NCBI GenBank assembly: GCA_034519515.1
Contig: JAXHOK010000051.1
Span: forward strand, 1-64,000
Reading direction: 5' to 3'
From: Arcicella sp034519515
GTDB lineage: Bacteria > Bacteroidota > Bacteroidia > Cytophagales > Spirosomataceae
Length of the DNA: 64,000 bases
The position numbers and the translations under genes are program-made. Shown piece after piece: positions 23,101 through 35,100 of the stretch. Position 1 is the first letter of the stretch; the number at the start of each line of letters is the position of its first letter. The notes below the pieces were generated by a model that made no database searches, was not told the origin of the DNA, and saw nothing but the letters and a program-made list of their open reading frames with translations.

Positions 23101-26100
23101 AAGTATTATTGACAGTTTTCGCTAAACTTAAATCCGCTTGTTGTCCACCAATCAAAACACCACCTGTATCATCCTGACCGTCTTCTGTGCCTGTATTTGG
23201 CTGAGAATCTGGGTCAAATTGGTCGGATTTACTTACCTCTGCTTTATTTAAAATCGCTCCTGCTTGCGTTACTCTGGCTTGGAAATTTAGCGTTTTTGTT
23301 CCTCCGATTGGGATTACTAAATTACTGGCGGTTAAAATGCCATTAAGATTTGTGAAGTCGGTTGAACTGACAAACTGTAAACCCGTTGGTAAACTATCTT
23401 TCACCGCTACGCCCGTGGCAATATTTATCCCTGCATTTGTTACACCAATTGTATAAGTAATGATTTCCCCAACCGTTGGATTGGTTTTAGAAACAGTTTT
23501 CAACAAACTCAAATCCGCACTCTGTGGCGTTAAACTCGCTGCTCCTGTATCGTCCTGACCGTCTTCTGTGCCACTGCCCACTTGACTATCTGGGTCGAAT
23601 TGGTCACTTTTTGAAATCTCTGCTTTGTTCGTAATTAACTGATTACCAGTAACTTTTGCAATAAATGTCAATACTTTTGGCGTACCAACAGCTAAACTCG
23701 AAATCGCTCCCGTTAATGTTCCGTTGGTATTTGTAAAGTCTGAACTACTTACAAATTGTAAGCCCGCTGGCAAAATATCTTGAACTTCTACATTCGTTGC
23801 CGTACTTGGTCCTGCATTGTTTACCGTGATGGTGTAAGTTACGTTATCGCCTACGTTTGGATTAGCGTTTGAAACTGCTTTCGTTAAACTTAAATCTGCT
23901 TGTTGTCCACCAATCAAAACTCCACCTGTATCATCCTGTCCATCTTCCGTGCCTGTATTCACCTGACTATCAGGGTCGTACTGGTCTGATTTACTAATTT
24001 CGGCTTTGTTTAAAATCGCTCCGCTTTGCGTTACTCGGGCTTGAAAAGTTAAACTTACTTCGCCCCCTGCGGTTACGTTGGCGATGTTATTTGATAATAA
24101 TAAACCTGAAGTATTCGTAAAATCACTTGATGATACGAATTGTAAACCCGCTGGCAACACATCTTTCACCTGTACATTAGTCGCATTATTTACCCCTGCA
24201 TTCTTTACTTTTATCGTGTAAGTTATCGTTTCGCCAACGTTTGGATTCACTTTACTTACTGATTTATCCAAACTCAAATCCGCAATTTGGGGTTTCACGC
24301 TTACTGAATCTGTATCGTCTTGTCCGTCTTCTGTGCCTGTATTGGGCTGTGAATTTGGGTCGAATTGGTCACTTTTGCTGATTTCTGCTTTGTTTACAAT
24401 ACTTTGATTTCCCGTTACTTTGGCTGTAAATGTTAAAACTTTATTGCCAATCGGTAAACTCAAAATCTGACTCGTCAAAGTGCTGCCTGATAATTGAAAA
24501 TCACTTGAACTTACGAATTGTAAACCTGCTGGCAATACGTCTTTTACTTCTACATTGGTTGCCGTACTTGGTCCTGCATTGTTTACGGTTATCGTGTAAA
24601 TAATGTTATCCCCAACATTTGGGGAAGTATTATTGACAGTTTTCGCTAAACTTAAATCCGCTTGTTGTCCACCAATCAAAACACCGCCTGTATCATCCTG
24701 ACCGTCTTCTGTGCCTGTATTTGGCTGAGAATCTGGGTCAAATTGGTCAGATTTACTTACTTCGGCTTTATTTAAAATCGCTCCTGCTTGCGTTACTCTG
24801 GCTTGGAAATTTAGCGTTTTTGTTCCTCCGATTGGGATTACTAAATTACTGGCTGTTAAAATGCCATTAAGATTTGTGAAGTCGGTTGAACTGACAAACT
24901 GTAAACCCGTTGGTAAACTATCTTTCACCGCTACGCCCGTGGCAATATTTATCCCTGCATTTGTTACACCAATTGTATAAGTAATGATTTCCCCAACCGT
25001 TGGATTGGTTTTAGAAACAGTTTTCAACAAACTCAAATCCGCACTCTGTGGCGTTAAACTCGCTGCTCCTGTATCGTCCTGACCGTCTTCTGTGCCACTG
25101 CCCACTTGACTATCTGGGTCGAATTGGTCACTTTTTGAAATCTCTGCTTTGTTCGTAATTAACTGATTACCAGTAACTTTTGCAATAAATGTCAATACTT
25201 TTGGCGTACCAACAGCTAAACTCGAAATCGCTCCCGTTAATGTTCCGTTGGTATTTGTAAAGTCTGAACTACTTACAAATTGTAAACCCGCTGGCAAAAT
25301 ATCTTGAACTTCTACATTCGTTGCCGTACTTGGTCCTGCATTGTTTACCGTGATGGTGTAAGTTACGTTATCGCCTACGTTTGGATTAGCGTTTGAAACT
25401 GCTTTCGTTAAACTTAAATCTGCTTGTTGTCCGTTCAATGAAACGGCTCCTACATCGTCCTGAGCGTCTTCTGTGCCTGTATTTACCTGACTGTCAGGGT
25501 CAAATTGGTCAGATTTACTGATTTCGGCTTTGTTCGTAATTATTCCCGAGGCAGTAATTATTGCTTTGAATTTTAAAGACGTTGAACCATTTACTGGAAT
25601 CGTTGCAATATTATTTGACAATAATACACCCGAAGTATTAATAAAATCGGAGCTACTTACAAAAGTCAATCCCGCTGGTAAAATATCTTTTACTTGCACA
25701 TTGGTTGCCGCATCTGTTCCTGAATTATTGACCAATAACGTAAATTCGACTTCATCGCCTACGTTGGCGTTTGAATTGCTCACAAATTTTTGCAAACTCA
25801 AATCGGCCACCCGTACTCGCACGCTTGTGCTGTCGGTATCATCTTCACCATTCAAAATCCCATTATTTGGTGATGAATCTGGGTCTGGAACACTACTCGA
25901 TGCAATCTCTGCATTATTCGTAATTTTACCCGTTCCCGTTACTTTGGCAATAACTTTAAACACTTGCGTTTGTCCAACGCCCAAATTTGAAATTTGTCCC
26001 GTGAGTGTTCCGTTCGTATTTGATAATGTCGAAGAACTCACAAATTGTAATCCCGCTGGCAATACATCTCTCACACTTGCCGAGGTTACGGCATTTGGTC

Positions 26101-29100
26101 CTGCATTTAATACCGTTATCGTAAATTCTACATTTTCGTTTGGATTAACTACTTGTTTATCAACGGTTTTCAATAAACTTAAATCCGCCAAAACGCCACC
26201 GACGGTTATTTTATCGGTATCGTCTTCGTTGTTTGCCGTGCCGTTATTTACCTCAGAATCTGAGTCAAATTGGTCAGATTTCGTGATTTCTGCCGCATTT
26301 ATAATATTTCCTGCTTGCGTTAATTGTGTTACGAACGTTAAATTTTGAGTTACACCCGCCGCCAAACTTGGAATTGTGGCGGTTAATGTTCCTGCATTAT
26401 TCGTAAAATTCCCTGCATTTACCAAGGTCAAACCCGTTGGCAAAATATCTTTTACCTCAACATTCGTAGCCGTTGAAGGTCCTGCATTACTTACTTGAAT
26501 AGTGTAAGTAATATTATCACCCACATTTGCCGACAATGGTGTGGCTAATTTCTTAATACTCAAATCTGCAACCTGGGGCGTAATTAGAGCATTATCGGTA
26601 TCATCCTGACCGTCTTCCGTACCCGTATCCACCTGAGAATCAGGGTCGAATTGGTCAGATTTACTTATTTCTGCTTTATTTACTACGGACTGGGCAGTCC
26701 GTACTACAACTGTAAAAGTTAATATTTTTGGCGTTCCAACAGCAACCGTTAGATTACTCGCCGTTAGCGTTCCCGAAGCATTGGTAAAATCGGTACTTCC
26801 GATAAAATCTAAACCAAACGGCAATACGTCTTTTACCTCCACGCCCGTAGCAATTGAAGGTCCTGCATTATTTATCGTAATGGTATAAGTTATCGTTTCG
26901 CCTACATTTGGGGTTACGTTTGAAACCACTTTTGTCAAACTTAAATCTGCTTGTTGACCACCAATTAAAACACCTCCCGTATCATCCTGACCGTCTTCTG
27001 TTCCTGTATTCGGCTGTGAATCAATATCATAGACATCTGATTTACTTATTTCTGCTTTATTTAAAATTGCTCCTGCTTGCGTAACTTTTGCGGTAAATGT
27101 CAAATTAATGATACTATTTGCCGCAATCGTTGGAATATTATTCGAGAATAAAATACCCGATGTATTCGTAAAATCAGTAGAACTTACAAACTGTAATCCC
27201 GCTGGTAAAACATCTTTTACCTGAACATTCGTAGCGGCATCTGGACCATCATTTTTTACTGAAATGGTATAAATAATGTTCTCGCCAACGTTTGGATTCG
27301 TTTTAGAAACTGTTTTCGTTAAACTTAAATCGGCAGTCTTGGGCGTTAAAGACACATTTTCAGTATCATCTTGTCCATCTTCCGTGCCTGTATTTGGTTG
27401 AGAATCTGGATCAAATTGGTCTGATTTACTAATTTCTGCTTTGTTACTAATCAATTGGTTTCCAGTAACTTTTGCTACGAAAGTCAATGTCTTTGAACCA
27501 ACTGGTAAACTCGCAATTTGTCCAGATAATGTTCCTGAAAGATTCGTAAAATCTGCTGAGCTTACAAACTGTAAACCTACTGGCAATACATCTTTTACCT
27601 CCACATTTGTAGCGGTTGAAGGTCCTGCATTTGTTACGACAATCATGTAGGTTACGTTATCACCCACGTTCGGCATAGTGTTTGAAACGGCTTTGGTCAA
27701 GCTCAAATCTGCTTGTTGTCCACCAATTAAAACCCCTCCTGTATCGTCGTGTCCGTCATTTGTGCCTGTGTTGGGCTGCGAATCTGGGTCAAACTGGTCA
27801 GATTTACTTACTTCGGCTTTATTTAAAATTGCTCCTGTTTGCGTAACTCTCGCCACAAAAGTTAATGATTTTGTAGCCCCAACTGCGATTGCTCCAACTG
27901 TTCCCGTGAGCGTTCCCGAGGCGTTCGTTAAATCAGAAGAAGAAACAAATTGTAGTCCTGCTGGCAACACGTCTTTTACCTCAACATTGGTCGCAATATC
28001 TGGACCTGCGTTGGTTACATTTATCGTATAAGTTATGGTTGAATTGACATTTGGAGTCGTATTTGAAACCGTTTTAGTCAAACTCAAATCTGATATTTTT
28101 GGTGTGATAATAACATTTCCTGTATCATCCTGACCATCTGCCGTTCCCGTATTTGGTTGAGAATCTGGGTCAAATTGATCGGCTTTTGAAATTTCTGCAC
28201 TATTATTAATGTCTTGATTACCAGTCACTTTCGCTACAAAGGTTAATACTTGCGACCCTCCGACTGGAATTGTCAATAAACCATTATTCGTTAATGTTCC
28301 CGATGAATTAGTGAAGTTGCTCGAACTCACAAATTGCAATCCTGCGGGTAAAACGTCTCTCACCTCCACGCCCGTTGCCGTTGAAGGTCCTGCGTTGGTT
28401 ACGGTGATGCTATACGTGATATTATCGCCAACGTTTGGTGCGGTGTTTGAAACGGCTTTTGTTAAACTTAAATCCGCTTGTTGTCCACCAATCAAAACGC
28501 CTCCTGTATCATCCTGACCGTCATTTACACCTGAATTAGGTTGAGAATCTGGGTCGAATTGGTCGGAAGCTGAAACCTCCGCACGATTCAAAATACTGCC
28601 TACTTGCGTAACAGTTGCCACGAAAGTAAGCACCACTTGACCACCCGAAGTGATAGATGGAATGTTGTTTGAAATCAATGTTCCCGAAGTATTCACGAAG
28701 TTCGCTGAGGATACAAAAGTCAGTCCTTCAGGTAAAATATCTTTTACTTTTACATTGGTTGCGTTGTCCGTTCCTTCGTTCTGAACTGTGATGGTGTAAG
28801 TAATATTCTCACCCACATTTGGATTCGTTTTTGAAACCGTTTTGGTTAATTCCAAATCCGCCTGACGTACCCTAATTGTCTCATTTTCAGTATCATCTTC
28901 ACCATTATCCGTACCGTTATTGGGCGTAGAATCAGGGTCTGGGACATCGCTTGATGATATTTGTGATTTATTCGTAATATTTCCAGTACCAATAACTTTG
29001 GCTTGATACGTGAAAGTTGTGTTAGTATTTGGTTGTAAATTTTGGAAACTACCCGTTATAGTTCCTCCATTGTTAATCAAAGATGAACTCGAAATAAACT

Positions 29101-32100
29101 GCAAACCTGCGGGCAGAGCATCACTGATTGAACCCAAGGTTACGGCATCTGGTCCTGCGTTAGAAACTGTGATGGTGTAAGTAACGATATCATTCGGATT
29201 TACCACCGCTTGGCTAACCGTTTTCACGATACTTAAATCTGCTAATTTACCTGCCACCGTTACGTTATCGGTATCATCTTGTCCGTCTGTTGTACCGCTA
29301 TTGGGCTGAGAATCAGGGTCATATTGGTCTGATTTCGTTATTTGAGCCGCATTTTTCAAAGCCCCCGAAACCATTACTTTGGCGATGTAAGTCAGCGTTT
29401 GCGATGTTCCCGAAGCAACCGTTAAATTACTTGCCGTAAGTGTTTGTCCCGAAGACGTAAAATCCGAAGAACTTACAAATTGCAAACCCGTTGGTAATAA
29501 ATCTTGAACCTCAACATTAGTCGCAGTGTTCAATCCAGCATTGCTCACGGTAATACTATACGTTACATTATCTCCTACATTCACCGACAAAGGATTTGCC
29601 GTTTTTGTTAGCGACAAATCGGCAGTTTGAATCGTTAGCGGAGCATCATCCGTATCATCCTGACCATCTTCCGTGCCTGTATCAGGTTGAGAATCAGGGT
29701 CAAATTGAGCCACTTTGATAATTTCTGCCTTATTATTTATCGTTAAACTTCCATCCTTATTATCTGGCGGATACACTTGTGCTTGGAAAGTCAAAGTTTG
29801 TGGCGTTCCAACCGCAATTGTTAAAGGATTTATATTAATTAATGTTCCCGAATTATCTTGAAAATCTGCACTACTTACGAATTTCAAGCCCGAAGGTAAA
29901 ATGTCTTGGATGTAAACATCAGTCGCTACACTTGGTCCTGCATTGGAAACCGTAATGGTATAAGTTACCACATCACCCACATTTGGTTCGGCAGGCGTTC
30001 CTGTTGTGTTTGATACCGATTTCTGTAAACTCAAATCCGCTTGCTGTCCCCCAATCAACACGCCACCCGTATCGTCCTGACCGTCTTCTGTTCCCGTATT
30101 GGGTTGAGAGTCAGGGTCAAACTGGTCGGATTTTGAAATTTCTGCTTTATTCAAAATTGCTCCTGATTGCGTAACCTGTGCTACAAAAGTTAAAGTCGTT
30201 GAAGTATTTGGAGCAATTGAAGCAATATTATTCGATAATAATGTTCCTGATGTATTGATAAAATTACTGCTTGAAACAAAAGTTAATCCTACTGGCAATA
30301 CATCTTTTACCTGCACATTCGTTGCCGTTGAAGGTCCTGCATTGGTTACTGTAATCGAATAAGTTACGCTTGAACCCACATTTGGATTGGTAGTTGAAAC
30401 CGTTTTTGTCAAACTCAAATCTGCTTGCTGAGCATTAATATCTACCGAACCTCTATCGTCTTCCGAATTTGCCGTTCCGTTTCCGTGAGGAGAATCCAAA
30501 TCTGGTTGGTCAGCTTTTGAAACCTCGGCGGCGTTGGTAGTAATTCCTACCGATAATACTTTTGCCACGAAAGTTACTGAGGATGAACCATTTACGGCAA
30601 TGCTTGGAATCGTTGCCGTTAAAGTTCCCGCTACGTTTGTCAGACTGGCGGAACTTACAAATTGTAAACCCGCTGGCAAAACGTCTTTCACCTCCACATT
30701 GGTTGCGGAGTTTGGTCCTGCATTATTTACCGTAATGGTGTAAGTAATATTTTCGCCTACGTTTGGAGCCGCTTTAGAAACTGTTTTTACTAAGCTCAAA
30801 TCCGCTTGATTTTGAATCGTTACGGGCGTTGGCGTACTTCCTGCGGGCGTTGGGTCATTTCCATTATTAGAAACATCACTCGTTGAACCTCCCGAAGAAC
30901 CTGTTGCTGAGGCAGTTACGTTGTTCAAAAACGTATTGCTTCCTGTGTAACCGTTCAATTTTATGTTTACCGTAAACTGATAACTATTACTCTGATTAAT
31001 ATTCAAAGTACCATTTCCAGTTAAAAGATTGGCTGCCGATGGCGTTCCCAAAAATCCTGTGTTGAGGTCAGCGTTGCCCGTTTTACTAATTACGGAATAA
31101 ATAATTGGACTCGGAAAAACCGTTGAAAGGTCTTCCACAATCTGAACATTTTGTAACTGAACATTGCCGAAATTTTTTGCAACTACTTGATAAGTAACAT
31201 TATAACTTCCGTCTGGCTGCAAAGCAATGGCATTTATCGTAGTTTTCGATGAACCAATCACGGGATTAGCAATTGTTACGGGCGTTGGCGTATTTTCACC
31301 GTTATCCCCCGCAAATCCGTTTGAATTGGGGTCGATAGCGGCTTCAACGCCATTATTTGATAAATCCGTAACCACCTGTCCAGTCGGATTTGTCCCTCGG
31401 GCGGATACCTGATTATTGAAAATTGATTGCGTTGAACCATTCATCGTAACCCGAACCGTGAAAATAATCGTGCGAGATTGCCCAGGTGTCAAAGTTGATG
31501 AATTGGCAGAACTTGCCACCAACAAACGCTGTTCCGTTCCACCATTAAAAGCACTTTCTGCCAACAAAGGGGCAAGCGTTTGTGGACTTTGAGAAATGGT
31601 GTAAGTGGTTGGCGATGAGAAAGCTGTCGTTAAATCATCCGTAATTTGTACGCCCGTGAGCGTTACATTTCCAATATTTTTTACCGTAACCGTGTAAGGC
31701 ACATCATAAACGCCCGCCGAAATTCTCGTGGGTGTTCCTGCGGCTTTTGCCACGCCAATATTGCCATTTACAATCGTTACGGGCGTTGGGGCATCTTCGC
31801 CAAAATCTCTTGGATTTCCGTTAGTGTTGGGGTCAATTGCACCCGTTCCACCATTATTTGAAACATCGGCAGGTGAACTTACCGAACCACTCGGATTAGT
31901 TGCTCCTGCCGTGGCGGAGTTGTTGAAAAGTGTTTGCGTAGAACCATTCAGATTGACTCTGACTGTAAAAGTAATGGTTTGAGTCGCTCCAATTGGTAAA
32001 GTTGAGCTGGTAGAAATTAATAAATTTTGATTCGTATTTCCGTTAAATAGACTATTACTTGTAAGTGGTGAAGTCGCTGAATTTGAGACAATTGAGTAGG

Positions 32101-35100
32101 TTGCTGGACTTGGAAAAGTGTTATTCAAATTATCCGTAACCTGCACGTTTGACAAAGCCACATTACCCAAATTTTTCACCGTGATTGTATATGGCACATC
32201 ATAAACGCCATTTGTTACCAAAGTCGCATTGGTGGTTGATTTAGCAATACCAATTACTGGATTATCATTACAATTAACGTTTACCGAAGTTGCATTTACG
32301 CAACCCGTTGTTACGTCCCTAATTATAATTGTGTAAGCACCATTGGCTACATTATTAAAAGTATTTGAGGCTTGAAACGCTCCCGAATTTAAGGCATAAT
32401 TCAAGGTTCCGCCCGTTGGATTGGTTGCTCCCGTAACTGTGATTATGCCCGTTCCTGCACCACCCACACACGTAGGAGTAGCACTCGAAAGCGTTGGTTT
32501 TGGTCGAACCGTTACCGTCATTTCATCAAAAGAAGTACAGTTTCCCGATGCTCCAATCGTCCATCTATACCGATAAGTTCCTGCTAATAAACCCGTTACA
32601 GTTGTTGTTGGAGAATTTACGTTGGTAATTACCTCTGGCGAACTCGATGGTCCTGCCACTTTCGACCATGTCCCCGTTCCGACTGCTGGCGTATTCCCAT
32701 TCAAAGTTAAAGTTGAACCTTCGCAAATTACTTGACTCGCTCCTGCCACGGCTGGCGTTGGGGCGGCTACAATATTTACGATTACATCATCAAAAGAAGT
32801 TTGGCAATCGTTGGGAGAATTTACACCCGTTGAAACCGTCCAGCGGAAAGTATATTGACCCAAATCCGTTCCAACCACTTGCGAAGTTGGCGAATTGGGC
32901 GAAATAAAAGTTACATTCGGGTTAGCCGCAGGTTTTGAAATTTGCGTCCAAGTTCCCGTGCCTGCCGTTGGAATAGTAGCGTTTAAATTGGTTGGCGTAA
33001 ACTGACAAACGATTTGGTCAACTCCTGCATTGGCAGTGCTTGGCACGGCTAAGTTCCTAACAAAAACAGTATCACGAGAAATACAAGCCCCCGAAGTTAT
33101 CGTCCAAATATATTTATACGTTCCAGAAGTAAGGCTCAAAGCCGTAGTTGCTGGCGTTGTTCCTGCGGCTGGGGAGAATACTGAAAAAGGCGAATCGGGT
33201 GTTTTTGACCACATCCCAGTTCCAACCGTTGGCGTATTGCCAAAAATATTAGTGGCGGTTCCATTACAAATGATTTGGTCAGTTCCAGCATTTGAAGGCG
33301 TTGGGGCAGGATCGGGGACGTTTACCGTAACATCATCAAAAGAAACTGCACAAGGTCCATTGGAAATTGTCCATCTGAAAACATAGCTTCCCGAAGCATC
33401 AATTCCCGTAATATCCGTTGTGGCAACTTGTGGATTTTGAATCGTTGGGGTGGGTAAAGTTGTGGGCGTTTTTGAAACCAAAGTCCACATTCCCATGCCT
33501 ACGGTTGGTACATTTCCAGTCATTTTTACCGTGGGCGGACAAACGGTTTTGTCCACGCCCGCATTGGAAACGGTTGGCGTTTGGAAATTTTCAATTCTTA
33601 CTTCATCGCCAATCACACAGTTTCCGTTCGTGATTGTCCATTTTAATAAATACAAACCGTATTTTGAAGTTGAGCCAATATTTAAAGTAGCACTTGGCGA
33701 TGTGGCGTTTGATAAAGTGGCATTGGAAGAACCTGTGGGTTGTGATAAAATAGTCCATAATCCCGTTTGACCAACTGGTACTGGGCTTGGCGTAACATTC
33801 CCGCTATTCAAAGCAAGAGCAGTACCTTCACAAAATTGTTTATCCAAACCTGCGTAGGGCGTGCTACCCGCCGCCGACACATTTACCGTTACGTTGGAAG
33901 CCGTCGGATTTGGGCAAGTGGTAGCGTTTGGATTTTTTATTATCCTATAAGAAAAAACGTACTGCCCAGTCGTCAAACCCGAAACATTGGCGGCATTTGA
34001 AGGCGATGCGGTTGGCGTTATTATGGGCGTATTAGGTCCAGAAACCCTCGCCCAAGTTCCCGAGGGACCATTTCCTGTTAGTAAAGTTGAATTACTCAAA
34101 CATACATTTTGGGTTGTGCCAGCGTTTGAACTTTCTTGAACAAAAACGTCCACATCATCCGTGGTGATGGCACAATTTGCTCCTCCCGAAACCGTCCATC
34201 TGAATTTATAATTACCTTGTTTTAAACCACTTACCGTAGTATTAGGATTTGTATTGGAAGAAAAACTAACCGCCGAAGGAGCATTACCCACCACCGACCA
34301 AGCACCTTGACTGGTAGCATTTACAGCATCAGCCACTAAATTTACGGATGAATTATTAGGGCAAACCTGCACACTCGAAGCCGCAATATTGGCAGTGCTG
34401 ATGGGGTCTGAAACTCGCACCGTGACATTGGCAAATGTTGGCGTTCCGCAAGTACCATTTACAATTGTCCACCTGAAAACATAATCCCCTGATACTAAAC
34501 TATTTATTGCAGTATTGAATAAATTTGGACTCACAATATTGGCTTGCGAAGGTCCCGAAACTTGTGTCCAAGTGCCTACCCCAGATCCTGCATTATTACC
34601 ATTCAAGGTGGTAGAAGTTCCGCAAATTGCCTGAGTTACCCCTGCCGTGGCGGTTGGTACATTTGAGTTTACCGTTACCTGAACAGTATCGCTCGAAGTA
34701 CAAGTTCCGTCAGTTATTGTCCATAAAAATTTATAGACACCTGCCTGCAAACCAGTCGCTTGGGCATTTGCCTGAGCCGCATTTGGGCTAAAAGACGGAA
34801 CGGCACTCCCCGCAGGTCGGCTCACATTTGTCCACGTTCCTGTGTTGGGCGAAGGTGGAGCGGTTGCCCCCAAAGTGGCGGTTGTACTTCCCGTGGCTAC
34901 ACACAAATCTGCCCCTGCGTTGGCATCGCCAGGACCTGGACTTACACCCGTTGTGATCACCACAACATCTGTTGCAGTCAAACATCCACCCGTACCCGAT
35001 TGAGGTGTGCTGTTCATTGCCCAACGCAAAGTATATGAAGTATTTTGCGTAAGATTTTGAAGTTTTGCTTTGGGATTATTGATATTTGTAAAAGTCGGAG

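Larger units (their letters stand above)
6330..30812 (-). repeat. Array of about 63 DUF11 modules (about 390 bp each)
   Basis: Counting the [AS]DLxLxK openings gives 63 modules. Each has a NAGPxxATNVEVKDxLPxGLxFVSS core, a NKAEISKSDQ strand and an Asp-rich linker of the DPDSQPNTGTEDGQDDT type. Modules differ at the DNA level except for the recent duplication at 22651-25432. Confidence 0.9.

Noticed and set aside
22651..25432. Possible CRISPR-like repetition
   Set aside because: The repeats are hundreds of bases long and coding, with no short repeat-spacer periodicity.
25530..26348. 272-codon open frame on the plus strand inside the giant gene
   Set aside because: Same explanation; similar antisense frames recur at every module, which shows they follow from the repeats.
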